NCBI GenBank assembly: GCA_963576735.1
Contig: OY755174.1
Location: 11,160,001 to 11,224,000 of the forward strand
Direction: 5' to 3'
Source: Bedellia somnulentella
Lineage: Eukaryota; Arthropoda; Insecta; Lepidoptera; Bedelliidae
DNA: 64,000 nt
The notes under the pieces are model-generated. The model ran no database searches. It was not told the DNA's origin and worked only from the letters and a program-made list of their open reading frames with translations. Made by a program: the position numbers and the translations under genes. Below are positions 32,471-44,780 of the stretch, piece after piece (position 1 is the stretch's first letter; each line of letters opens with the position of its first letter).

Positions 32471-33639
32471 GGGGCGGTGTCAAATTTTTATTACGCTTTA
32501 TTTCATATTAGTCTTACTATTGATAAACAAATTTGTCATTTAAATTGATGAAACCCCTTCATCTTTCCAAAATGAACATTAACAAAGTGTCTGATGTGAA
32601 TTCCATCGATGATAAAAATAATCGCTGCAATATTTTGAGCCATATATGAGTTCAGGTTTTTTGATGTTCCTATGAGAACTCTTGCGGATTCCTTAGTTTC
32701 AAGGAATCGTCGTCTTTTCATTTAGCTTCTAAATTTACATGTTAATATTCGTTTGCAATATAAATAGATGTAAAAAAATGTATACGATTAAAAAATAGTA
32801 CATCATCCCTCGGGAGTTCCTTATTTTCGGGGATCCATTACCGTACCATTAAGCTTCTAGATTTAGATTTTTATATTAGTTTACAATATTTTACGTTGTT
32901 TTAAACGATACACAGCGCCATCTCCAATGCATCCAGCAAGCAAACAATATTTTTGATTTCCCGTGGGAACATATTTTTTCCGGGATAAAAAGTACCCTAT
33001 TATTTAATTTAGACTTCTAACTACACGTCTGAAAAATTTCAAAGCAATCGGTTCAGTATTTACGGCGTGAAAGCGGAACAAACAAACAAACAAACTCACT
33101 TTCCCATTTATAATATTAGTATGGATGCAGATGTGTAAAACCCAATCAAATTATCTTTGTTAATACTGGAAATAATAGAATATTCACACCAACCTTAAAC
33201 GAAGTGCTGTTTCAAGAAAAGTTAATTTTGTCTCAGATTATTCTAGCGTCCTTCGTCCAATATTTAAATTAATAAAGTTTAATTAACTTTTTAATTTTGC
33301 CACGATATTGCAATGTTTGCATATCCTTTCCATTATTAAAATGGCAACATAAAAACATGATAAACGGAATTTAAAGTAAAAATAAACATTAAGGAGAAGG
33401 TAACATTTATTCCGGCTCTTGTATTTTGTTTTTAATACAGCTTTGTTTTATAAAAACATATGCGTCACAAAAGAGTTGTGAAATGTTAAACTTTAGGGTT
33501 TAGATACTATCTCATCCTATTAATATTTATTTAGATGCCTGGATAAACATCACATGGTGTGTTTGAGGCAAAAAGGCTCCTCAAGTAATAGTGTATATAA
33601 ATGAAATTTTGCGAAATGCTAGATAATGACCCAAATTAT

Positions 33640-33775
33640 AACATAGGATACTTTTTATCCCGGTGAAAGACCAATGTAATATATTCACGCCTGATTGAAC
33701 TAAGAGTACCGGCAAAAACGCCTTAAGAATTGTCATAAGCAAATTTGACAGCACGAAGTCTATCGGGTCAGCTAG
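33640..33775 (+). mobile_element. Helitron 3' end, 5' boundary not found
   Basis: GCACGAAGTCTATCGGGTCA followed by GCTAG and a T. The same terminus, inverted, ends the Helitron at 41468-42460, so both belong to one family. No matching TC start was found upstream and the copy may be truncated. Confidence 0.65.
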
Positions 33776-36700
33776 TATACTATAAAAATGGTTCTCAAGT
33801 AGAGAAATGAAAAAAGCTATTAATATTTACATACCTATATAAGCAATTGTCTAATTACATACTAAATTTAATAATAAAGCATTCACCAACACACAACCTT
33901 TTTCTGTATAATCGCTTTAGATGGAATTGAACACAAAAGCTAACACATAAGCGATTGCAAAATATTATTTGTAACTTCAAAATATGCCTCAAAAGTTCAT
34001 TAGGTCATCTTTTAGATTGCATTTAATTTCCGTCACCACAAATGCAGCTAAATACATAAATCACGGCGAGCAGACGCCCGTAATCCCACGTAAAAGCGAC
34101 GTTAAGACGCATTCCTGAGATCTTTATCTGGCTGCAAACACGTACTTCTCTGATTGAGTCCAACATCACGAACCACCGTAATACGTCACAACCCTTTAAG
34201 AGCGTCACTCCGTCTCACGTAAATACATTTTCCGATTCTCCGGTGAACGTTAAGCCTTTTGCTTGCGAAAAAATACGCCAGTAATGTCTGTGTGGCTGAA
34301 ATAACTTCCGATAACTTTGTGGATCCACTTTGCAAGTTCTGGCGTGGCTTGTGTTTCTGATGGATTATGTTTTTATATATTGTATCAGTTTTGGTAAATG
34401 AATATTAACAATATATTTTTGTGTAAATCGGAATGCAATCCCTCTAGTCTAGATGTTATATACAACAAAAGTTCGAAAACTACTTTTTGGGTATAAAGGT
34501 TAATTGTCTTATAAATATTTTTGACGATTGGACGATTAACAAGAAACAAATGCTTTTCAAAAAAGAACAGTTTTATTCGGAATAACATTATTTATTTGCG
34601 AAAAACCTAAAATAATGAAGATAAATAATGCTTTTCGGTGTATAAGGTGGTTCATATCATAACGAAAATAAACTATGTCAAGAAATCCTGGAAATAACGA
34701 CAAAGGATAAGAAAGTTTGTTTTGATAATTTCAAATCTTACTTTTGTAGGAAAAAAGACACAAAAGTTTAAATTACGTTTACAATAAAGAAATATTTTTT
34801 TTGTTTAACGCCTAATTTTGAGACAAGACAATAAGCACAAGCAGCCGAGATATAATAAGTGTTAAAATGTTAGAAGGTTTATAATAAAGTAATATCAATG
34901 AATTTTATAATATTTACAGTAACATTTTCGTCAATCTTCACATAAAGATCATACTCAAATAGTGCGACAAATATACAAAATGTTGTAATGAACTATTATT
35001 TACTATTCCTATGTTTTTTTAAATAAAGAACTTATTTGGTTTCATTAGCCTCAGCATTCATATTTTAAAACGGGCTGTCTGTTGCTATTTAAAAGCGATT
35101 ACTGTAAAAACAAAAACATTGTCGCATGTAAAAAGCTCATATTAATGCTTTGTGTGATGAATATTGATGGGAAAACACACGTTCGCGATATTTCATTATA
35201 AACACACTAAATACTCAGTCGGGTCTCCCGTCAGCACCCGTCCTTTGTGACTCGTTCGCAACTCACCCTCCAGCCCACATCACTACAAATTCATTCAATA
35301 GTTGGAATCCAATCAGTGTGACCTCATACACACACAAAACACATGCAGGAGGTAACTTGTCCATTTTACATAACGCTCCCTTTGCTCGCAAAATTGAAAA
35401 TGGCACCCGCCGCCGCCGCCCGCCGCCGCCACCGCGCCGGCAGCTTCATAAAGTATATTGCATGTCTTTTTAATTAGTTTCGTTTCTGCGGAAGTGCGTT
35501 CAATATAAACGTCCCCTTGGCATTTTTACATTTCAGTTGGTTTCAAAACAAAATGATGGTAATATAAAAAGATTTCAAAGCTAAGCTCTGATCCACCGTC
35601 GTAACTCAAGGGAAATCATACGGGAAGAATCACACTTGTATTATTTCTAGCCTAGTAACTGAAATATTAATGTATTCAAGCCACATATGTGAATAGCGAG
35701 ATGTGATTTCCTTTTAGCGTTATTAAATATACAGAAATGTCGTTGTTTTAGCTTACGTGAATGTGTTTGGTCTTAGATTCATTATTTCAGAAAATCATTG
35801 ACATCATACAATGAAATGTGCACTGGAATAATTGGAATGCAATTCCAGGAGATATTCAAGTATATGTAATTTAAATATTATAACCTTCTGTGAATTTATT
35901 TTTAGGAAACTACGTTTTCATTAGAATAGTAAGTTTATATTTTAGTAGTCCTCGGAGGAGTTATTTACGAGTCCACTTATGAGCGTAGTACATTAATTTC
36001 AAAGGGTTATATTGAAGTGCTAAGTAGAGTTTGTTAAAGTAGTTCACAGTTGGGCGAGTTCACGTACCGAGTTATCTGAAAATTGGCTATTATTCACATA
36101 CAACGCATTGGCCGTGGCCAACAAACTTTAATATGGAGCTCAGTAATTTATTGCGGTTACCTTATCTCCACAGTTACTTCACAGATATTTTCGGTATTAT
36201 CAGAATTTATACAGCCTAGGAATTTCGAGAAAATATCTTGATGAAGATTTTCACCCCTCTAGAGTTCACGTTTGTGGCAAAGCTGGGAAAATTAAGAAAC
36301 TAATTAAACATATTTAAAAAAAAACAAACTAAAATTTTGGTATTTCAAATATTTCTGAAATAATTTCTGTTGAAAATACTGTAAAGCAGTCGATTAACTA
36401 TATATAAAAAATAGACCGCCCACACGATACAGATCTTCCTATTGCAGATGTTATCTCCCACAATGTGTGAAGTAAGAATCATGTCTAAATTTCTAAGATG
36501 TTATTTTTCATTGTGTAATGAAATATTTTTTAAACTAATTTAAACAAATAATGTCAATATGATTTGTTACCTATCTTTTACATATACATATATTATAAAC
36601 ACAAAGTATTTTGTGAGAACAATGAAAGGTGTCTATTTCATTATTGTATATTATTTTAAGCTAAATATAAAAAGAGCCTTTATTGCTTTAAGATCCATTT

Positions 36701-36963
36701 CTGAAGCAGAAAGTCTTATGCAAACAAAGATGAGGTAAAAAGCAATGAAAGCTGAACAGAGCTTCCTTGTTAGTTTTATCTTTGTGAATCTTTCTTTTGT
36801 TAGTAATAATATTCCTTTATATTAGGGATATTACATTTTCAAGAGAATTCCTTTAGATTTGAAGGGATGAAATGATACAACTTGGTTTGTTTATTTACTT
36901 ACTTTATAACAGCCCTGACATGAAACTGGTTTATCTTTTATTTATAAGGTAATACGTAATTTG
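33776..36963. other. Longest repeat-free stretch; GC-rich patch at 35215-35520
   Basis: No recognised repeat or exon over 3.2 kb. Two portions are less AT-rich: 34030-34350, and 35215-35520 with a (GCC)n tract at about 35408-35443 next to CTTCATAAAGTATATTGCAT and TTTTTAATTAG. The tract sits after an ATG giving a 25-codon alanine- and arginine-rich frame (35400-35477) that I do not regard as a gene. This is the most likely place for host regulatory or conserved non-coding sequence in the window. Confidence 0.35.
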
Positions 36964-37217
36964 CTGTGTAGTGTCGGCTTAGAATAGCACTACCCCATTT
37001 CTTCCGGTGGGTGTACGTAAGGGGCGACTAACAGTATTGGGGCTTTTAAGGGATTTTTGGGCGATGCGGTTGGAGACTCATCACCAGCAACCTTTATTTT
37101 ACCATCTTTTCCCCACACAGCTTCCAAAAGTGGCTGAGGAATTTTTAATTCCTTAGCTCTGGCTACCTCTTCTAGGGATTTGTAGCCGTGAGTATATGTA
37201 TGTATGTATGTATGTGC
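36964..37217 (+). repeat. B-family element, full length
   Basis: The cleanest full-length plus copy, from TGTGTAGTGTCGGCTTAGAA to GTGAGTATATGTATGTATGT. Confidence 0.9.
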
Positions 37218-39118
37218 GTAATTTCATTTGAAATGAAATATCATTTGAGGTATATTTGTGGTTTACCTATATACATGTAATATGTAGTTTATAAATATTT
37301 TAACAGCATAGAAACTACTTAACTACTTCGTTAGAAATGGATATAACCTTTTACTTTTGCAGAATAAAAAGTATGCTATATGTGAACTGTTTTATAATAG
37401 TAGTTTAGTCGTGATTCAGTTACGAAACAGTGAGTAGTTGTACGTACGTACGTTGTAGTACGTAACAGAAGTGAGTATTTGGTCTTACTGTTTGAAAATT
37501 ATAAGGGATTGTGATCACGCAGTTTAAACAATCTAATATCACAAAATCATCTTTAAGATATATACTTTCGATTTCAACTATGATAGCTACCTATCCACAA
37601 AGTATATTAAGAAACCATAATTTCTTAGCTTATTACTAAATATCAGTGCCATTTGTCACCAAACTTATTATCAAAACAGCATAAACTCGTGTACTTATTC
37701 GCAGACAGCAAACGATTACAATAGACTTTTACGACCATCGATCGTAACAAATAGTTTCATTAAATTATCCTGATAAGCTATTTATATTCTTCCCTCGGGT
37801 CCACTCAATGCGTGATCACGTTTCTATCGACGATACTATCGTGTCTGGTAACAACTACTCGTGTCCGTGAAAGTTAGCATTCATGTCATTGAATCCAACT
37901 ATGTTCGATTCCTTCTGCCAAGTACATTCCAGTAGTATGACTATTATTTGACTCGAACAAAATGGTCAGTTTTCTCAATGTCCTTCGGAACTGTCGTTTA
38001 AAAATTCCGTATGAGCACGTACGTTCGGCAAGATGAAAGTCGCAAGCTGTTTTCTTCAATTGGATCGATGATACATTTTTTTACTTAGCTTTCTTAGTCT
38101 TTATTAATTAACTAATGAATGACATAATCAGCCACGAATTTCGTGCCTTTGTGTCCAGAGGTCGCGGGTTTAAATCTCTTCGTTTCTGTATATGATAAAT
38201 AGCAATTTTTGTGACTTAGTCATAGTGCTATTAATACGAGTATATTTTTTTTATATCATTCATTTATTGTTTAATAACGGAGTCATTGTTGTACTTACTT
38301 TTGGGCTGGCTTGATCTGTTTAATATATCCTTTATTAATTCTTTAATTAGTAAGCACAGCAAAACAGTTTGCATAATATTTAGAAGTTTAACAAGCTGGT
38401 GCCAGGATATTTTGATATTTTCTAGGGAACCTTCTTAACGTAAGTATTTCTTGCTACGTCGAGAGCGGTGAGTGTTCATTTTCAGAGGTGGCACATCGTT
38501 ATATCGCGCTCTCAGTGACACGTGCTTGCTGTTTATGAGTTCTACTTCTTTTAAAAGTCGCTGATTTTCAGCTTCGAATTTGCCGCGAACAAGTTAAACA
38601 AGTTCTTTTGTTTGAAATAGTGTTCTGAAACATAAACAAAACTTAATTACTGGAAGTTGTGAAATAATGGTTTTTAAGTGCTGTTTAGACCGTTTTACCT
38701 GCATCCATCCGCTCCACGAGCTCAAACCACCTAAACATTATTTTCCTATCTTGCAACATCTTTGGTGAATACGTCCTTTGGAAATTGGTTGTTTGAGGAA
38801 CACACAGTTGGAGGCCTACCTACAGTATTAAATCATTATTTTACTAAACGCATGCAGCAACAATCTATAAAAGCAAAAAACACTCTCTGATTAATCACGA
38901 AAACTCAAAAGCAATGCCAACAAACTATTTACTATACCGCTAGATTATATCTGATCTGTCTGTAATCTAGCACATTTTTTATTAGTTAGTCTTTTCAGAT
39001 TAGACAGTATACAAAATTCTCAAGCTACGACTAAAATACATACGAAAGTCATGGCATAGATCTATCAAAATCTAAAGTTCCGAACGCTAATATAGTCTCG
39101 CGCGCGGAACATCCGTTT
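37218..39118. other. No gene recognised
   Basis: Contains a short SINE-head-like box B (GTCGCGGGTTTAAATCTC at about 38161) and a TACGTACGTACG palindromic patch at 37440. No exon was identified. Confidence 0.45.
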
Positions 39119-39262
39119 GATACATACATACATATACTCACGGCTATAAATCCCTAGAAGGGGTAGCCACATCTAAGGAATTAGGAAAATAAAGGTTGTT
39201 GGTGATGGGTCTCCATCCGCAGCGCCCAAAAAGATCCCTTAAACCGACACTACACACCGCAA
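39119..39262 (-). repeat. B-family element with internal deletions
   Basis: Both ends are present (ATACATACATACATATACTC and AAACCGACACTACACAC) but about 90 bp are missing in two blocks. Confidence 0.75.
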
Positions 39263-39499
39263 CACTACACGCCAATGTTGACTTTCAAAATCAACATGGG
39301 CCTAGACAAGTATAGATATAACACCATTATGTCACCAAAGTGTACATTCGATTGGCTTGCAGATTTGTAAAACTAAATTGGCATTGAAGCTTCGCATGCC
39401 GAAAATTGGAGCAAAGCCGGACAAAATCAAACATGGTTTCTGACGCAAGCAGAGCATAGACTTACATGGGAAACTTTAAAGCGTGATAAAAATGGTAAA

Positions 39500-39862
39500 A
39501 ACGTAACATAACATAAACGTTCACGCTGAATATCCCCGAAGGGGTTGGCAGAGGTACTGATACTTCTGAACATCACGTGATTTTGTCACCTGGTATTCAG
39601 AGTACTCACGTTCTGCATGGACAGTGTACTCACGTGATAGGGGGCAGGCCTATCGCCGTTTTGTACGAATACACTGTCACATGACTAAGTACAACTCAGC
39701 CATGTGGGTTTCCTCACGATTTTTTCCCTCACCGTTAACAACCATGATAAATTAACCACACATATGTCTTTAGAAAAGACAAATTGGTGCAGGCCCGACC
39801 CGGGATTTGAACACTGGTCGTTTGCACGATAACCGATGTTCTCCCCTTGAGCTATCACGTCG
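39500..39862 (-). repeat. Full-length A-type SINE, second head type
   Basis: CATAACATAACATAAACGTT tail at the left; the minus-strand head reads GTGATAGCTCAAGGGGAGAA with box B GTGTTCAAATCCC. Confidence 0.85.
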
Positions 39863-39865
39863 TTA

Positions 39866-39969
39866 TGAAGGCCGAAAAAGGTTTCATAGCAGAAAATAAA
39901 ACTATGTTTGTTATATACATAGCAGAAAATAAAACTGTTAACTATATAACTATGTCTCAATGGAATTAA
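39866..39969 (+). repeat. Paralogous segment, left flank of the outer Helitron
   Basis: AAGGCCGAAAAAGGTTTCAT through CAATGGAATTAA matches the minus strand of 44712-44780. A 27-bp internal duplication (ATAGCAGAAAATAAAACT, twice) is peculiar to this copy. Confidence 0.75.
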
Positions 39970-40328
39970 TCTATACTTATAATAAATCTGTAGAGAGGTC
40001 AATTCTGTACATGAAATATATTTTCAAAATAACGACTAGGGGGTGATTAATGATCGATACTGATGCAAAAAATACAATCAGTAAAATTGTTGTCTGTCTG
40101 TCTGTCTGTCGGTTTGTATGTTCCTTATGGAAATTAAAACTACTCGACGGATTTTAACGAAACTTGGTACAATTATTCTTCATACTCCTAGGCAGGTTAT
40201 AGTATACTTTCAGAAGAGTACTGTAGGGAAATTTTGGGAAAACGGGAGAAGTTGCTCCAAATTTTAAGTTTCCGTCACGTGTGCAGCCTTAATGGTTAAA
40301 GTTACATAGAAATGATATATTACGGATA

Positions 40329-40450
40329 TCTTCTATACTTATAATAAATCTGTAGAGAGGTCAATTCTGTACATGGAATATATTTTCAAAATAACTATCA
40401 GGGGGTGATTAGTGATCGATACTGATGCCAAAAATGCAATCAGTAAAATT

Positions 40451-40516
<66 letters not shown>

Positions 40517-41279
40517 GGTTTGTATGTTCCTTATGGAAACAAAAACTACTCGACGGATTTTAACGAAACTTGGTACAATTATTCTTCATACTCCTGGGCA
40601 GGTTTTTGTATACTTTCCAGCAGAATAGTAAAGGGGAATTTTGGGAAATTTTGGGAAAACGGGAGAAGTTACTCCATTTTTTAAGCTTCCGTCGCGTGTG
40701 CAGCCTTAATAGTCAAAGTTACATAGAAATCACGTATGACGGAAATATTCTACATAAAATTATCTAAAAAATATTGCGCAATAGTATATGTCTATCTTTT
40801 ATGGTTGACTCACAACAACACGTGTAACTCCTGATAGCTTAGCAGTTCGGCGCATTCTGATTATATTTGTTTTCTCTTACGTTTATAATACTCTCAATCA
40901 CCCTTATTTCAAAAGTTAACATTATTACCTACTCAATAAAAAAAGAATCATAGAAATCGGTATAGAAACACCAAAATTAATAGTCCTAACATAATAGTCG
41001 CACGCGATCAAAACCAAATCCTTAGTAATTTACATATTACGTACTAGATGGCGCCAGAAGTTGCATCAATTAAAACCTAAAAATTAGCTTAATTTCGGAG
41101 ATATTGATCTGAACTGATCATAAAAGCGCTTTCAAAATCACAAAGTAACACTATATTCAGACATGAGTGCTGTAAGTTGTAATAAAGGCGCTAATTTCAT
41201 AACGCTTGAGCAGTGATTGAAGAAACCTCCAATATTTTTAAAACTACGCTACCCGTGCGAAGCGGGGCCGATCCACTAG
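40329..41279 (+). mobile_element. Inner Helitron of the same family, 951 bp
   Basis: Starts TCTTCTATACTTATAATAAA and ends AGCGGGGCCGATCCACTAG. Removing it rejoins the outer copy in register (ACGGATA joined to TATTCCAAATAAAA), with A before and T after. It carries a 60-bp (TGTC)n microsatellite at about 40455-40515. Confidence 0.9.
40455..40515 (+). repeat. (TGTC)n microsatellite inside the Helitron
   Basis: About fifteen TGTC units. The outer copy has only five or six at the same position, so the locus expanded. It creates CLSV peptide runs in two overlapping frames that are not genes. Confidence 0.95.
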
Positions 41280-41467
41280 TATTCCAAATAAAATTGTCTA
41301 AAAAATATTCCTGAACAGCGACTATCTGTCTTTTATTGTTGAATCACAATAACACGTGTAACTCCTGATAGCTTAGCAGTTTGGAGCATTCTCATTATAT
41401 TTGTTTACTCTTACGTCAATAATACTCTCACTCATCTCTAATTTTAAAAAGTTTACATTATTACCTA

Positions 41468-42460
41468 CTAGCTGACCCGACAGACTTCGTACTGTCAAAA
41501 GTGTAGACTTTCACGTCGTCAAATTGAAATATTTAACTGACCCGTTGAGTTAAGTAATGAAAAGACCTTTCTTATACCTAAGTACCTACTTATTTATTTT
41601 AACCGAAACTAAACTACCTATTTTTTACCTATTCAAGGTTTCTTTGTACAAAATTATTATTTAAAATGAATCACATAAATTAAATTTTAAAAATCAATTG
41701 TAAACTTGAAACGAAACACCGCGCCGCGCCGCACTGAAAGTATTATATTATAATTCGACCAAATTCGACACAACCATCAACGTTGTCTGCCCTCACGTGT
41801 CTGTCTACCCGTTCGGGTCGCGCACCTCACCTCAATATGAGCCCACCCCCACCACCGCCGACCGACTGACACAACGACGGAACGCAGCCGCCGCCGCCGC
41901 CATCTCTGCCCTCGGCATTGTAAATGCATCTTGTGTATTAATATTAACATAAAAGTGTTATGATATGTTGTTTCGGAATCCTCATTTCATCAGCTTTAAT
42001 TTGATACGCATTTTGTTTTATGTTTATTGGTCTATGTCGGTAGGAACATCGAGTAATTGAAAAATAAGATATTTCGTAAATTAAACTTGAACACCACTAA
42101 AATCGTTATTGTGGCTAAACCTTAAAGGGTAGACATATGCTATCGCAGACTTTTTTATAGAACTTTTTGAGAAGAATAATTCCCCCCTACATTGTTATTC
42201 TGTATTTTGAGTTATTTCAGCAGCGTACGCAATGCAAACCTCCAAAAAGCTCGTTTTTCTTCCGTCCGTCTGATAACGGTTACGATTACTCTAATAATTT
42301 CTTAAGTAGGTACACCTAAATTATACACTTATAGAATTCCTGGAATGTCTTCTTTCCATTATTGAAAACCGCATAGCTATTGATATAGTAGTTTTTGAGA
42401 TCCGAGGTAACAAACACATTTTGGGCGCCCTTCGCAACTGCATTTTATACTATGTATAGA
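41468..42460 (-). mobile_element. Helitron of a second family, nested, 993 bp
   Basis: On the minus strand it starts TCTATACATAGTATAAAATG at 42460 and ends ACGAAGTCTGTCGGGTCAGC-TAG at 41468. The outer Helitron is interrupted exactly between A (41467) and T (42461). Its interior holds an unusually GC-rich piece at 41700-41930. Confidence 0.85.
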
Positions 42461-42785
42461 TTAAACAAAAAAAGAATTATAGAAATCGATATAGAAATAC
42501 CAAACTTATACATGAAATAAGCTATCGCGCCGTGTCGGTCGGTTGCACGTGAATACTTGATCATGCTATAAGGATTATTTTTGTGTAACAGTTGCAAAAA
42601 ATAACCGTGAGTATATGTATGATGATCAAAGTTTGTAACTCTGATTGTTTGTTTGCAAGGCCTTATTTTCGGAGATACTGAACCGTCCATAAAAGCGCTT
42701 TTTTGCAAAGGGCGAGCAGTGATTGAGGAAACCTCAGATATTTTTAAAACTACGCTACCCTTGCGAAGCTGGGCCGATCCACTAG

Positions 42786-43229
42786 TATCAAATAAACCTG
42801 AAGTCAGCTGAATGAGTCAGCAGATGAAAAATCGGAAAAAAATCGGAAAAAAACTCCGTCACGACCTGGTACTCTATGCTATTGCCATCATGCAAAGTTT
42901 GGTAGAGATCGGTCCAGCCGTTTAGGACTTGCAGCTCTGCACACACGCATGAATGTTCATTTTCAAATTGGTGTTTTGTAATTGTTCGCCATAACTGGTC
43001 AGGAGCTTTAACTTCTAACTTTGATAATTTGGCCGACGTAGTAAAAGAAATTAAATAATGCGAAAATTAAAGACAACAATAGAATTTTCAAAAAATACTG
43101 TATAAGTAAGACCAACACAATTTATATCTTAATGCTTATAGTGATAGTTGCATTTTTACCATTGACGTTATGATTCCCAACCTATGATAATGTTATTGAG
43201 GTATCGTTTTTCTATTGCTTAATTCCAAT
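42786..43229. other. Right flank of the Helitron nest, no gene
   Basis: TATCAAATAAACCTGAAGTC continues the paralogous segment. Further right GGTAGAGATCGGTCCAGCCG resembles Helitron interior sequence. Confidence 0.45.
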
Positions 43230-43604
43230 GCGACATGATAGTCCAGTGGGTAGAACACCCGCCCGAAAACAGAAGGGCGTGAGTACCAATCCTGGGACGG
43301 GCCTACACCAATTTGTCTTTTCTAAAGTCATATGTGTGGTTAATTTATCATGGTTGCTAACGGTGAGGGAAAACATCGTGAGGAAACCCACATGGCTGAG
43401 TTGTACTTAGTCATGTGACAGTGTATTCGTACAAAACGGCGATAGGCCTGCCCCCTATCACGTGAGTACACTTTCTGAGCAAAACGTGGGTACCTTCTCT
43501 GGAAACTAGATGGCGCTTGCCATGTGAGTTCAGGAGTATTGGTACCTCTGCCAACCCCTTCGGGGATTAACGGCGTGAACGTTTATGTTATGTTATGTTA
43601 TGTA
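43230..43604 (+). repeat. Full-length A-type SINE
   Basis: First head type (CATGATAGTCCAGTGGGTAG; box B GAGTACCAATCC) and a clean TTATGTTATGTTATGTTATG tail. Confidence 0.9.
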
Positions 43605-43767
43605 ATTCGATGACGTGGTCCTTAAGCACAGATCTTTGTATATAGTTAAGTTTAAAACTTTCCCACGCAGACCCTTTTAAATGTACATGTACAATAGTAT
43701 AAGTAGTAAAACACATACATAGACATAGCTCATAACGTAAATATTATTATATTATATGCAAATACAT

Positions 43768-44034
43768 GCCGTGTAGTGCCGGCTAAGAATGTCACTACCC
43801 CTTTCTACCCACGGGTGTCGTAAGAGGCGACTAAGGGTATGGGGCTCATTTAAGTGGTTTTTGGGCGATGCGGTTGGAGACCCATCATCGACGATACTTT
43901 ATTTCGGCTTAGGTTTAATGAATGTAAGGGAAGCAAGAGAGGTTTGTCAAGATAGTACTAAGTGGCGATCGATAGTCTCTGCCTACCCCAATGGGAATAA
44001 TGGGCGTGAGTATAAGTAAGTAAGTAAATAAGTT
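43768..44034 (+). mobile_element. Chimeric repeat: B head fused to C tail
   Basis: The first 137 bp are family B (GCCGTGTAGTGCCGGCTAAG to GATACTTTATTTCGG). Then sequence switches to the C-family coding tail (MNVREAREVCQDSTKWRSIV), 3' UTR and a GTAA repeat tail. The junction at about 43905 may be template switching or a C copy integrated within B and truncated. Confidence 0.7.
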
Positions 44035-44699
44035 TAAACGCCTACCAAACATGTTAAAAAAAATCTTTATGCTTGCAAAACTGATGAATGCACACCAAAT
44101 ACGAGTAGTGTATCACAAACTATTGTATAAATGAAGCCAATATTTATTTATATTACAAGCTATAAAAATATCTGAACACCCTTATGGTTAATTTCAGATC
44201 AAATTTTATCTATAATGTTGTTGATTAGATGTCACCAATATTGTATAATATTACTTTCATTTTAGTCATTTTTGCTGAAGCAAAATACTAACTGCTAACG
44301 CGAAATATTTTGTGATACCAAACAGATCTTGTACCTTGTAAAATAGTATAACAGTAAATTATATACCTAGATATAGGTCACGATGTTCTTTTTGAATGAG
44401 TTTATCACATTTGTTTCTACTTCCAATTTACACATCTTTACCATAACACAGTTAACATAGGGACCATATTAAAATAAAAACCGTAGGTACACGGTTTAAT
44501 CTAAACCAAAACGAAGTTCAGTAACATATTGTCCTACCGCTACGAGCAACTAATACACTGGCAGTCGAACATACAGCACGTAAGCATTATTTACTTAAGA
44601 CGAGAATTGAGCCAATAAATACAACGTTTCAGATCGCCAGCGACTTTGTGACAACACAATCCAATGGCGTACACGAGAGTAATTGCATGAGAGCTGACT
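44035..44699. other. No gene recognised
   Basis: AT-rich spacer. Confidence 0.45.
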
Positions 44700-44780
44700 T
44701 CAGCTTTATTTGATATTAATTCCACTGAGACAACTATGTTTATTTTCTGCTATGAAACCTTTTTTGGCCTTAATATTTAG
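44700..44780 (-). repeat. Paralogous empty site for the outer Helitron
   Basis: The minus strand reads GGAATTAATATCAAATAAAG and continues CTGAAGTCAGCT, the uninterrupted version of the flanks at 39969/42786. Confidence 0.75.

Larger units (their letters stand above)
31630..33125 (-). mobile_element. Non-autonomous Helitron, 1.5 kb
   Basis: On the minus strand the element begins TCCATACTAATATTATAAAT at 33125 and ends in a GC-rich hairpin region plus AAAAAGCTAG at 31630. The base before the start is A and the base after the end is T, the Helitron A/T target rule. No Rep/helicase coding region is present. A B element and a tRNA-like SINE are nested inside. Confidence 0.85.
39970..42785 (+). mobile_element. 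Outer Helitron, interrupted by two others
   Basis: Starts TCTATACTTATAATAAATCT after an A and ends CGATCCACTAG before a T, with a short GC hairpin (CCCTTGCGAAGCTGGG) just upstream of the end. Own sequence is 39970-40328, 41280-41467 and 42461-42785. It carries a (TGTC)n run at about 40088-40112. No coding capacity. Confidence 0.85.

Noticed and set aside
40412..40684. Open frames with CLSVCLSVCLSV runs
   Set aside because: Produced by the (TGTC)n microsatellite inside a Helitron.
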